DNA of 16,269 nucleotides from contig CAQBRY010000038.1 in NCBI GenBank assembly GCA_948762645.1, positions 1-16,269 on the forward strand, read 5' to 3'. Below the pieces are notes generated by a model that made no database searches, was not told the DNA's origin, and was given only the letters and a program-made list of their open reading frames with translations. Below, in pieces: positions 1-7,106 of this stretch. Source of the stretch: an uncultured Eubacteriales bacterium. GTDB lineage: Bacteria > Bacillota > Clostridia > Oscillospirales > Acutalibacteraceae. The translations under genes were made by a program, and so were the position numbers. Each line of letters starts with the position of its first letter. Position 1 is the stretch's first letter.

Positions 1-95
1 ATCTGGTTGGAATCTTTCTTCCCATATCCTCCCCTTATTATTACAAATTCCACACTATCATTTTTTGCTCTTTGAAAATCTATTTCTCCTTGCCA
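1..95 (-). pseudogene. GH25-type lysozyme fragment, 5'-truncated, runs off the left edge
   Basis: The minus strand reads KWQGEIDFQRAKNDSVEF and then VIIRGGYGKKDSNQ with no stop down to base 1. This matches the N-terminal part of glycoside hydrolase family 25 muramidases (lysozymes that cut the MurNAc-GlcNAc bond), whose typical pattern is D-V-S-x-W-Q-G-x-I-D-F ... F-V-I-I-R-x-G-Y-G. Upstream of the Trp codon (93-95) the family's conserved Asp and Ser are absent: the frame reads Ile at both places, has no ATG, GTG or TTG, and meets an in-frame stop at 123-125. The gene has therefore lost its 5' end, at the same place where the divergent integrase loses its own. GH25 enzymes are common as phage endolysins and as cell-wall hydrolases, so a prophage or mobile-element origin is plausible. 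Only about 32 residues are visible, so the family call rests on one motif block. Confidence 0.6.
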
Positions 96-104
96 TTTAA
101 TTAC

Positions 105-1044
105 TATTTCCTTATTTATTGGCTAAGTGTTATAAAGAATAGCGTAGAAATAACAACATATTCAGAATATTGTAGCAAAATAAAACAAGTTATAATTCCA
201 TACTTTGAAAAGAATTATCCTGATTTGCTGCTCAAGGATATTACTCCAAAGCATATACAGGATTTTTATTCTTATAAAATGGATATTGATAAAGTAAGTG
301 CGAATACGGTAATACATTATCATGCAAATATCCGAAAAGCGTTAGCATTTGCTTTTAAAAATGATTTATTGGACTATAATCCAACAAATAGAGTAGAAAG
401 GTCTAAAAAAATAAATTTACTGGAAACATATATGACTCAAAAAAGCTTTATGAGTTATTCAATATCGTTAAAGGTGAAAAAATTGAACTTGCCGTAATTT
501 TAGATTCATTTTATGGTTTAAGGCGAAGTGAAATAGTCGGATTAAAATGGGACACAACAAACTTCGATAAAAAAACTATAACTATTGCTCATACTATTTC
601 TCAATGTGTAGTAGATGGAAAGTATCAAACCGTCTGTAAAGATAGAGCAAAAACAAAATCAAGTCATAGAACTTTGCCAATTGTTAAACCTTTTGAAGAA
701 ATCTTATTAAGGTTGAAACAGGAACAAAAATTTAGTAAAAAGGTATGCGGTAGTTCTTGTATCAAAGATTTTGAAGGCTACATATATGTAGACCAAATAG
801 GGAATTTAATAAAACCTGGATATATTACTTCTCACTTTAAACTAGTTTTGAAAAAGAACATATTCGTTTCCATGATTTAAGACATAGTTGTGCAAGTTTA
901 TTGTATGCAAATGGGGTAAGCATGAAAGAAATTCAAGAATGGTTCGGACACAGTCAACTATCAACTACAGCGGATATTTATACTCACTTAGATTTTAAAT
1001 CCAAAATATCATCTGCAAACACAATAATTGGAATTTTCCCCTAA
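105..1044 (+). pseudogene. Tyrosine-type integrase remnant, N-terminally truncated and frameshifted
   Basis: Site-specific recombinase of the kind that integrates islands, ICEs and phages. Three reading frames are needed. Frame A (about 105-425) gives the SAM-like core-binding domain (YWLSVIKNSVEITTYSEY ... ITPKHIQDFY ... NPTNRVERSKK). Frame B (about 431-850) starts the catalytic domain (YDSKKLYELFNIVKGEKIEL, then GLRRSEIVGLKW with the first catalytic Arg at 521-523). Frame C (853-1044) carries HDLRH (871-885), the GHS His (949-951) and the Tyr nucleophile (979-981 in IYTHLD). Breaks lie near 426-434 and near 851, the latter in an A-rich run. The family's N-terminal arm-binding domain is missing; the frame can be extended to a TTG at 72, but homology seems to begin near 105. 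All catalytic residues survive but no single product can contain them, so the gene should be dead unless the breaks are sequencing errors. Confidence 0.85.
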
Positions 1045-1122
1045 AAACAATACTAAATTAATTGGAGGGATGGATTTTCAACAAAAATATGCAATTAGTT
1101 AACAATATTTTTCTACATATAT

Positions 1123-1165
1123 AAAAAAGCCTCTTATATGTACTAAGAATCACCACATAAGAAAC
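1123..1165 (-). terminator. Rho-independent terminator of tRNA-Leu (and perhaps rpsA)
   Basis: On the minus strand GTTTCTTATGTG (1165-1154) pairs with CATATAAGAGGC (1140-1129) over 12 positions, three of them G-U, around a 13-nt loop. Six T follow (1128-1123). It starts 7 nt after the encoded CCA of the tRNA. Confidence 0.85.
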
Positions 1166-1172
1166 TTATTTT

Positions 1173-1259
1173 TGGTGCCGATGACCGGACTTGAACCGGT
1201 ACGATGTTGCCACCGAGGGATTTTAAGTCCCTTGCGTCTGCCTATTCCGCCACATCGGC
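1173..1259 (-). tRNA. tRNA-Leu (anticodon TAA)
   Basis: 87 nt on the minus strand. It begins GCCGATG, the acceptor stem pairs with CATCGGC, and it ends A-CCA with the CCA encoded. The anticodon arm is AGGGA-CTTAAAA-TCCCT, giving anticodon TAA, which reads UUA/UUG leucine codons. The T arm contains GGTTCAAGTCC. The long variable arm (CGGTGGCAACATCG) identifies a class II tRNA and fits leucine. UUA is a heavily used leucine codon in AT-rich genomes, so this should be an important tRNA. It has its own near-consensus promoter and is followed by a terminator; the decayed integrase lies beyond its 3' end. Confidence 0.97.
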
Positions 1260-1268
1260 AATTATTTT

Positions 1269-1307
1269 CTAATCATTGATGCAATAAATAAATTACACAA
1301 TGATTAG
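1269..1307. repeat. 10-bp inverted repeat between the tRNA-Leu -10 box and the tRNA
   Basis: CTAATCATTG (1269-1278) and CAATGATTAG (1298-1307) are perfect inverted copies 19 nt apart. The right arm overlaps the first two bases of the -10 box (1306-1311) and covers the expected start of transcription. In the transcript it could fold into a leader hairpin; no U-run follows, so it does not look like a terminator. It could be an operator, a processing hairpin, or chance in AT-rich DNA. Confidence 0.5.
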
Positions 1308-1334
1308 TATAATTAAATTATTTTTTTTTGTCAA
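1306..1334 (-). promoter_or_regulatory. Sigma-70-type promoter for tRNA-Leu
   Basis: The minus strand has TTGACA (1334-1329), a 17-bp spacer (1328-1312) containing an A-tract, and TATACT (1311-1306). The start of transcription would fall near 1299, about 40 nt before the mature tRNA 5' end. It starts only 9 bp past the rpsA stop codon, and no terminator separates rpsA from it. Confidence 0.85.
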
Positions 1335-1342
1335 GAAAATTC

Positions 1343-2431
1343 TTAAGAATTAACATCTTTCATGGTTAAAGACACTCTTTTTTTATCTTCATCTATAGAT
1401 TTTATTTTGACTTTTATTACATCCCCAATTTTTAATAAATCCTTAGGAGAACCTATTTTTTCATTTGAAATCTCTGATATATGTACAAGACCATCTACCC
1501 CTGGAAGTATATTAAAGAAAGCTCCGTAAGGCAAAATATTTACAACTTTCGATTCAAACTCTTTTCCTACATAATATTCTTTATTTAATATTTTCCACGG
1601 ATTGTCTTCGGATTTTTTATAAACTAAAGAAACTTTTTGCTTTTCCTGATCGAACGATTTTATTCTTACCTCCACTTTATCTCCTAATTTAACAATATCT
1701 GAAGGGTGATTAACCCTTTTCCAAGATAAATCTGAAATATGTATCATACCATCAATATATCCAAGATCCACAAATACTCCGTAATTAGTTATAGACTTTA
1801 CTATCCCTTCGTATCTCTTACCTTTTTCGATAGTACTCCAAAATTTTTTAAGCCAGTCTTTTTTATCATTATCTTCTACAAGTTTTATTGACCCTACAAC
1901 CCTTCTCCTAGACTGATTAACTTCAATAATTTTAAACTTATAGTTATTATTTAAATAATTTTCAAGAGAAATCCTTTTGTTCCCACCAATTTGTGAAGAA
2001 GGAATAAAAACATCCACACCCTGACAAGATATTAACATTCCACCTTTAACAATCTTTTTCACCGTACCTTCTAAAACTTCTGAATTTTTTTCATATTTTA
2101 AAAATTTGTCCCATTGCTCATTTAAAGCTATCCTTTTCTTAGACAACAAAATTATTCCTTCCTGATCATATGTACGAAGTACAAATAGCGTCAGTATATC
2201 TCCCGTCTTTACTATCTCTCTAGGATCTACATCCGGATCTATTGAAAGTTCGGAAGCAGGAACAATTCCAGACTGCTTTCTTCCTATATCTACATAAACT
2301 TCATTAGGTTTTACACTAATAACAGTTCCATTAACAATTTTTCCTTCATTGAAATTCTTTAATGATTCCTCTAACATTTCTTCAAAATTTTCAGAAAAAC
2401 TATCTTCTTTTAATATATCTTTTTTATCCAT
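1343..2431 (-). CDS. rpsA: S1 RNA-binding domain protein (clostridial ribosomal protein S1-like)
   Basis: 362 residues containing four S1 (OB-fold) repeats at about 30-100, 118-185, 204-273 and 289-358. Repeats 3 and 4 are the best conserved (YGVFVDLG.IDGMIHISDLSW; YGAFFNI..GVDGLVHISEIS), each ending in a K-V-S-L motif. S1 proteins bind single-stranded mRNA and help it onto the 30S subunit; in clostridia the four-repeat form lies downstream of cmk and plsC and is often fused to, or follows, IspH. Here it is free-standing, has its own promoter (2553-2581) and a leader of about 115 nt. The ATG is preceded by GAGGAG about 10 nt upstream. The acidic N-terminus (1-30) lies outside the repeats. Whether it is a true ribosomal S1 or an S1-like accessory protein cannot be told from sequence. 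Confidence 0.9.
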   Translation of the reverse strand: MDKKDILKEDSFSENFEEMLEESLKNFNEGKIVNGTVISVKPNEVYVDIGRKQSGIVPASELSIDPDVDPREIVKTGDILTLFVLRTYDQEGIILLSKKRIALNEQWDKFLKYEKNSEVLEGTVKKIVKGGMLISCQGVDVFIPSSQIGGNKRISLENYLNNNYKFKIIEVNQSRRRVVGSIKLVEDNDKKDWLKKFWSTIEKGKRYEGIVKSITNYGVFVDLGYIDGMIHISDLSWKRVNHPSDIVKLGDKVEVRIKSFDQEKQKVSLVYKKSEDNPWKILNKEYYVGKEFESKVVNILPYGAFFNILPGVDGLVHISEISNEKIGSPKDLLKIGDVIKVKIKSIDEDKKRVSLTMKDVNS

Positions 2432-2552
2432 AACATTCTATCTCCTCTATTAAATATATGTTGTAATAAAAATAATATTTTGCTAAATTATTAATATTTT
2501 ATCCAATAAAAAATGTGACTTAAAATAATCATATTATTTATTCGATCTATAT

Positions 2553-2581
2553 ATTATATATAAAAGAAAAATATTTGTAAA
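2553..2581 (-). promoter_or_regulatory. Promoter for rpsA
   Basis: The minus strand has TTTACA (2581-2576), a 17-bp spacer and a perfect TATAAT (2558-2553). Initiation would be near 2546, leaving about 115 nt of untranslated leader before the rpsA ATG. Its position between the plsC hairpin and rpsA implies that rpsA is transcribed separately from cmk-plsC. Confidence 0.75.
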
Positions 2582-2621
2582 TAAAAAAGATTTTTTTGTA
2601 GATTTTAACTCAATAATTTAT

Positions 2622-2659
2622 TTTACATTACTTAACTATTTAAAGTTAAATAATGTAAA
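2622..2659 (-). terminator. Hairpin after plsC, probable weak terminator
   Basis: TTTACATTA-C-TTAACT (2622-2637) pairs with AGTTAA-A-TAATGTAAA (2644-2659): 15 paired bases, one C-A mismatch and a 6-nt loop. It begins 7 nt past the plsC stop. The stem is nearly all A/T and no clean U-run follows on the minus strand, so it may be an mRNA 3'-end stabiliser rather than an efficient terminator. Confidence 0.5.
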
Positions 2660-2666
2660 TTTTAAT

Positions 2667-3275
2667 CTATAATCTTAAATTAATAATCTTATTCATAATA
2701 TATTTAGTAGATTTTTTAAATCCAAGCAAATTATTAGAGCTTATTTCTAAATCTTCACAGTTTATAGGATCGCCATATTTGATTTTAGTTTTAGTAAACA
2801 TTCTAATTTTATTATTGTCCGACCCTGTAATACATACGGGTAAAATAGGTTTTTGTGTACTATAAGATAAAACAGAAACTCCAGATTTAGGTCTTAAAAA
2901 TTCTCCTGTTTTAGATCTCGTACCTTCAATAAATATACCTAACACACCATTTGACTTTAATATATTTTCAGCCGTATTTAGTCCCTCTTTATCGTTTTTG
3001 CCTCGCTCAATAGAAAAAGCACCTAGCATTTTAAGTATTTTCCCAAATACTCTGACTTTAAAAAGCTCTGATTTTGCCATAAAAAGTATAGGTCTAGAGT
3101 GAGTAATAGCTAAAAATATTGGGTCTAAATTAGAAAGATGATTTGAACATAATATATATCCCTGATCTATTTTATTTAGATTTTCTTTACCAATTACTTC
3201 ATAAGGATATAACAGTTTTATAAAAGGCTTTGCTATAGTTACTAACATTTTATAGAAAGATATATTTTGTCTCAT
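2667..3275 (-). CDS. plsC: 1-acyl-sn-glycerol-3-phosphate acyltransferase
   Basis: 202 residues. It transfers an acyl chain to position 2 of lysophosphatidic acid at the inner face of the membrane, giving phosphatidic acid. The acyltransferase motif NHxSNxD is present (His46, Asp51 in NHLSNLD), and the glycerophosphate-binding EGTR block follows (FIEGTRSKTG, near residue 116). The N-terminus is hydrophobic, as expected for membrane association, and the length is normal for the short bacterial form. Its ATG overlaps the cmk TGA by 4 bp (ATGA), and its own Shine-Dalgarno is poor, so translation is probably coupled to cmk. It ends with TAG, which shows that TAG is an ordinary stop codon here. 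Confidence 0.9.
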   Translation of the reverse strand: MRQNISFYKMLVTIAKPFIKLLYPYEVIGKENLNKIDQGYILCSNHLSNLDPIFLAITHSRPILFMAKSELFKVRVFGKILKMLGAFSIERGKNDKEGLNTAENILKSNGVLGIFIEGTRSKTGEFLRPKSGVSVLSYSTQKPILPVCITGSDNNKIRMFTKTKIKYGDPINCEDLEISSNNLLGFKKSTKYIMNKIINLRL

Positions 3276-3940
3276 ACTGTCACACTTTTCTTTACTATAT
3301 CTAATATAATATCTACTACCTCATCTAATGTATATTCAGTAGTATCCACAATTATAGAATCTCTTGCAGGTATCAACGGTGCTATTTCTCTATTCGAATC
3401 ATTATAGTCTCTTTGTTTTATTGACTCTAATACTTCATCGTAACTACCCTTATATCCTTTATCCTGATATTCTAAATATCTCCTTTTTGCCCTTGCTTCT
3501 AATGAAGCTGTTAGAAAAATTTTTATATTGGCACTTGGTAATACAATTGTCCCTATATCTCGGCCATCCATGATGATATTATTTTCTTTGGCAAAATTTC
3601 TTTGGAAATCCAATAAAAATTTTCTTACAATTCCTATTGACGATATATCTGACGCCAAAGATGATATTTTATCTGTTCTTATGCTGTCAGTTACGTCTTT
3701 ATGACAGAGTATAACCCTTTGCTGATCTCCTCTAAATTCAAGCTTAAGGTCAATATTTTTAAGTCCTTTTTCTAATACGTCTATATTGCTATAGTCTAAA
3801 TCATTACATACAAAATAAAATGCTATCGATCTATATAGTGCTCCTGTATCCAAATATAAAAAACCTAATTTTTTAGATAAAATTTTTGAAACTGTACTTT
3901 TTCCCGCACTTGCAGGTCCGTCTATAGCAATCGCTACCAT
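3272..3940 (-). CDS. cmk: Cytidylate kinase
   Basis: 222 residues. It phosphorylates CMP/dCMP to the diphosphates using ATP, in the cytoplasm. The N-terminus VAIAIDGPASAGKST holds the Walker A loop (residues 8-16), followed by the nucleotide-binding LDTGALYR segment and DGRDIGT. The Arg-rich lid (ARAKRRYLEY) and a late RDxxDSNREIAPL block are typical of CMP kinases. Full length for the family (about 220). The ATG is preceded by AAGGGAAG. The start lies only 22 nt beyond the hairpin that ends the thrS unit, leaving no room for a promoter between them. It overlaps plsC by 4 bp; cmk-plsC is a common pair in clostridia. Confidence 0.95.
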   Translation of the reverse strand: MVAIAIDGPASAGKSTVSKILSKKLGFLYLDTGALYRSIAFYFVCNDLDYSNIDVLEKGLKNIDLKLEFRGDQQRVILCHKDVTDSIRTDKISSLASDISSIGIVRKFLLDFQRNFAKENNIIMDGRDIGTIVLPSANIKIFLTASLEARAKRRYLEYQDKGYKGSYDEVLESIKQRDYNDSNREIAPLIPARDSIIVDTTEYTLDEVVDIILDIVKKSVTV

Positions 3941-3962
3941 AAAATAATCTTCCCTTTCAATT

Positions 3963-3987
3963 AAAAATGGTCTCTAAGAGACCATTT
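3963..3987 (-). terminator. Terminator-like hairpin between thrS and cmk
   Basis: AAATGGTCTC (3965-3974) and GAGACCATTT (3978-3987) form a perfect 10-bp stem with a 3-nt loop. On the minus strand the stem runs into five T before AATTG. It starts 15 nt past the thrS stop and ends just before the cmk Shine-Dalgarno. A good intrinsic terminator by structure, although the T-tract is short. Confidence 0.8.
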
Positions 3988-4002
3988 GAAATTTAGTTTA
4001 AT

Positions 4003-5919
4003 TTAATCTATTTTCTTATCCTGAATCTCCTTAGAAATAATATCTATAAATTTTCTCAGTTCCATCTGTCCAAGATCGCCCTTTTTCCTATTTCTAACTG
4101 AAATATTTTCACTTTGTACCTCTTTATCTCCTATAATCATCATATAAGGTATTTTCTCTATCTGAGCCCCTCTAATTTTATATCCTATTTTTTCATTTCT
4201 ATCATCAACTGATACCCTTAATTTAGACTCTTTCATCTCAGCTTCAATTTGCCTTGCATACTCATGCTGTTTTTCACTTATTGGCAATATTCTTATCTGC
4301 TCCGGCATAAGCCAAGTTGGAAGTGCTCCTGCATAATGTTCAATTAAAATTCCTATAAATCTTTCTATACTTCCGAAAATTACTCTATGTATCATAACTG
4401 GACGTTTCTTAGAATTATCTTGGTCAATATAAGTTAAATCAAATCTTTCCGGCATTTGGAAATCTAGTTGTACTGTTCCACATTGCCATGTCCTGCCAAT
4501 AGAATCTTCTATATGAAAGTCTATTTTAGGACCATAAAAAGCTCCATCTCCTTCATTTATTTTATAAGGTTTACCATTTGAATCAAGCGCTTTTCTTAAG
4601 GATTCTGTTGCTACTTCCCATTGCTTATCAGTTCCCATAGAATTTTCAGGTCTTGTAGAAAGTTCTAAAGTATATTTGAATCCAAAAATACTATAGAATT
4701 TATCTATTAACTTCATTACACCTAGAATTTCTTCTTCTATTTGATCTTCAGTCATGAATATATGAGCATCATCTTGAGTAAAACATCTTACTCTCATTAG
4801 CCCATGCAAAGTCCCCGACAATTCATGCCTGTGAACTAAACCAAGTTCAGCTATTCTTTGAGGCAAGTCTCTATAAGAATGCAGTTTTCTTTTGTATACA
4901 AGCATTCCCCCGGGGCAATTCATTGGCTTAACAGCATAATCCATATCGTCTATCTTGGTAGTATACATATTGTCTTGATAATGATCCCAATGCCCTGAAC
5001 GGTGCCACAATTCTTGGTTTAATATCATAGGAGTTTTTATTTCTTGATACCTGTTTTCTTCATGTTCTTTTCTCCAAAAATTTTCAAGAATATTTCTAAG
5101 AACCATGCCTTTTGGTAAAAAGAATGGAAATCCAGGTCCTTCTTCATAAATATCAAATAAATCAAGCTCACGACCAAGTTTTCTATGGTCTCTCTTTTTT
5201 GCTTCCTCTATTCTTTTTAAGTACTCATCTAGTTGATCCTTATCAGGAAACGATATACCATATATCCTTTGAAGCATCTTATTTTTAGCGTCTCCACGCC
5301 AATAAGCTCCTGTGCAACTTGTAAGCTTTAATACCTTTACATCTCCAGTAAACATTAAGTGGGGTCCTCTGCATAGGTCTACAAATTCACCTTGCTTATA
5401 AAAAGAAATTACTTCTCCTTTACCAGAATGCTCTTTTATTAATTCAATTTTATAGCTCTCATTTTTTTCTTCCATTAACTTTAGGGCTTCATCTACAGGT
5501 AAAGTAAATCTTTCTATGTTAAAGTTTTCTTTAATAATCCTATTTACTTCTTTTTGTATTATATCCAGATCATCCGGTGTAATAGTTTTATCTAAATCCA
5601 CATCATAATAAAATCCATTGTCTATGGAAGGACCTATAGCAAGTTTTGCATTTTTAAATACACGTTTAATTGCTTGTGCCAATATGTGAGCGGAAGTATG
5701 CCAGTAAACCTTTTTTCCATCTATATCATTAAAACTAAGTTTTGAAATCTTACAATCAGTAGTAATTGGTGTGCGTAAATCTACAACTTTGTCGCCTATT
5801 TTACCGGCACAAATTAACTGATTATTAACTTGTCCAGCTTCTTTAAAAACATCATATATAGTAGTCCCCTCAGAACACTTTCCTTCATATGAACTATCTT
5901 TTAAAAAAACTTTGATCAT
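4003..5919 (-). CDS. thrS: Threonine--tRNA ligase
   Basis: 638 residues from ATG 5919 (a GTG one codon earlier is also open; GAGGTG lies 7 nt before the ATG, favouring the ATG). It charges tRNA-Thr with threonine. Domains in order: TGS (about 1-60); editing domain with HTSAH (74-78) and the late Cys/His site (C183, H187), which removes mischarged serine; class II catalytic core with MNCPGGM (zinc Cys335), QDDAH (zinc His386) and the second zinc-site region MIHRVIFGSIERF; C-terminal anticodon-binding domain (about 540-638). Full length for the family, nothing missing. It starts 14 nt after the potD stop, so it seems to be the last gene of the pot unit. No T-box leader fits in the gap, although thrS is often T-box-controlled in Gram-positives. 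Confidence 0.97.
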   Translation of the reverse strand: MIKVFLKDSSYEGKCSEGTTIYDVFKEAGQVNNQLICAGKIGDKVVDLRTPITTDCKISKLSFNDIDGKKVYWHTSAHILAQAIKRVFKNAKLAIGPSIDNGFYYDVDLDKTITPDDLDIIQKEVNRIIKENFNIERFTLPVDEALKLMEEKNESYKIELIKEHSGKGEVISFYKQGEFVDLCRGPHLMFTGDVKVLKLTSCTGAYWRGDAKNKMLQRIYGISFPDKDQLDEYLKRIEEAKKRDHRKLGRELDLFDIYEEGPGFPFFLPKGMVLRNILENFWRKEHEENRYQEIKTPMILNQELWHRSGHWDHYQDNMYTTKIDDMDYAVKPMNCPGGMLVYKRKLHSYRDLPQRIAELGLVHRHELSGTLHGLMRVRCFTQDDAHIFMTEDQIEEEILGVMKLIDKFYSIFGFKYTLELSTRPENSMGTDKQWEVATESLRKALDSNGKPYKINEGDGAFYGPKIDFHIEDSIGRTWQCGTVQLDFQMPERFDLTYIDQDNSKKRPVMIHRVIFGSIERFIGILIEHYAGALPTWLMPEQIRILPISEKQHEYARQIEAEMKESKLRVSVDDRNEKIGYKIRGAQIEKIPYMMIIGDKEVQSENISVRNRKKGDLGQMELRKFIDIISKEIQDKKID

Positions 5920-5933
5920 CACAACGCACCTCT

Positions 5934-7106
5934 TTATTTATAAAATAATTTGTTTTTACGCTTCTTATAAATATATACAGAAATATATAAAATTATGAAG
6001 CCTAAAATAGTAGCAAGAAATAATATCCAATTACTATCTGTTCCAATTTTAACTTCTATCCATAGGGAATTCAATAGGATATTTACTTCAGAAGGTAAAT
6101 TTAAAAATATTTCACAGTTTTTAATAGTATCATCGTCTGGATAGGAAAATTTATTATAGCTATTGTCCTTGCTAAGGATGTCCATTACTTCTCTCTGCGG
6201 AGATGAGTATCCTATATAAGATATATTTTCCAAAGCTATATCTGTCCGACACATAAAATTGATATATTTTTCAGCTTCTTCTTTATATTTAGCACCCTTT
6301 GGAATACACATAGAATCAACAAATTTAATACTCCCATTTTTCGGAATCACAAACCCAATATCAGGATTATTTTTCATTATTAATGCCGCGTCCCCAGAAT
6401 AATAAGGTGCCAGAACAGCCTCTGAGTTACCAATTTTATCAAATATCTGATCCATAACATAGGACTGCACCAAAGGCTTTTGATCTATCAATTCCTGATA
6501 AGCTTTATGCAAGTCATCTTCATTTGTACTATTTATTGATTTGCCTAACCTAATGAGTGAAATCCCAAAAGAATCTCTTGCATTATCAAACATAAGTATT
6601 TTTCCGCTATATTTTTTATTCCATAATATATTCCAATCAATATCTTCTTCTCTTTCATTTACGTACTTCTTATTATAATATATTCCTACTACTCCCCATG
6701 TATAAGGAACTGCATATTCATTTTTGGAATCATATTCTAAATTTCGGAAGTTATTGTCAATAAAATTATAATTAGGGATATTATTAAAGTCCAATTTATG
6801 GAGCATATCATTTTCAATCAATTTAGAAATTGTATAATCAGAAGGGATTATGACGTCATAATTTGCCCCTCCTCCGGAAAGTTTTGCAAATAGTTCCTCA
6901 TTCGTCTGAAAAGTAGTATAGTTAACATTTATACCTGTCTCCTTTGTAAACTGTGCATTTACATTTAGTCCCCCATCAGATCCATTAGATATATACTCTC
7001 CCCAGTTATATACATTTATCGTAATATTATCATCCTTGGCAATTACCGTACTAATAGTACTCACAAATATACTTAATAAAATAATCCTTTTTAAAATTTT
7101 TTTCAC
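5934..7106 (-). CDS. potD: Spermidine/putrescine ABC transporter substrate-binding protein with a C-terminal membrane anchor
   Basis: 390 residues, PotD/PotF family. It captures polyamine outside the membrane and delivers it to PotBC. A basic, hydrophobic signal peptide occupies residues 1-23 with a likely signal peptidase I site after V-I-A. There is no lipobox Cys, although Gram-positive PotD is usually a lipoprotein. Mature-domain hallmarks include YNWGEYIS, YDVIIPSDYTISKL and VPYTWGVVGIYYNKK. Unusually, residues 360-380 (WILFLATILGF...VYIY) form a transmembrane segment followed by KKRKNK, an inside-positive stop-transfer pattern. The protein is therefore probably anchored by its C-terminus. 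It starts with GTG after GGGGTGAG, 63 bp past potC, and is followed closely by thrS. The substrate, spermidine or putrescine, cannot be told. Confidence 0.9.
   Translation of the reverse strand: MKKILKRIILLSIFVSTISTVIAKDDNITINVYNWGEYISNGSDGGLNVNAQFTKETGINVNYTTFQTNEELFAKLSGGGANYDVIIPSDYTISKLIENDMLHKLDFNNIPNYNFIDNNFRNLEYDSKNEYAVPYTWGVVGIYYNKKYVNEREEDIDWNILWNKKYSGKILMFDNARDSFGISLIRLGKSINSTNEDDLHKAYQELIDQKPLVQSYVMDQIFDKIGNSEAVLAPYYSGDAALIMKNNPDIGFVIPKNGSIKFVDSMCIPKGAKYKEEAEKYINFMCRTDIALENISYIGYSSPQREVMDILSKDNSYNKFSYPDDDTIKNCEIFLNLPSEVNILLNSLWIEVKIGTDSNWILFLATILGFIILYISVYIYKKRKNKLFYK

Larger units (their letters stand above)
1..1122. mobile_element. Edge of a decayed integrated element beside tRNA-Leu
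   Basis: A lysozyme fragment and a broken integrase lie next to the 3' end of a tRNA gene, the classic arrangement for an element inserted at a tRNA. The integrase runs toward the tRNA and its stop is 128 bp from the CCA end. The rest of the element would be to the left, outside the window, so neither its size nor its far attachment site can be seen. The boundary on the tRNA side is inferred; no direct repeat of the tRNA 3' end is visible here. Between the integrase stop (1044) and the terminator only AT-rich sequence is seen. Confidence 0.45.

Noticed and set aside
1..37. ATG on the minus strand at 25-23 with AGGGGAGG just upstream, encoding MGRKIPTR...
   Set aside because: The spacing between the purine run and the ATG is only about 2 nt, and another minus frame through the same bases gives a convincing GH25 motif. 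The apparent ribosome site encodes Arg-Gly-Gly in that motif.
1070..1102. Tiny ORF MDFQQKYAIS after GGAGGG
   Set aside because: Ten codons, with the ribosome-site spacing too short. It may be the frame-shifted C-terminus of the integrase.
1338..1351. Palindrome AATTCTTAAGAATT at the rpsA stop codon
   Set aside because: A stem of 5 bp made mostly of A/T with no U-run; too weak for a terminator and likely chance.
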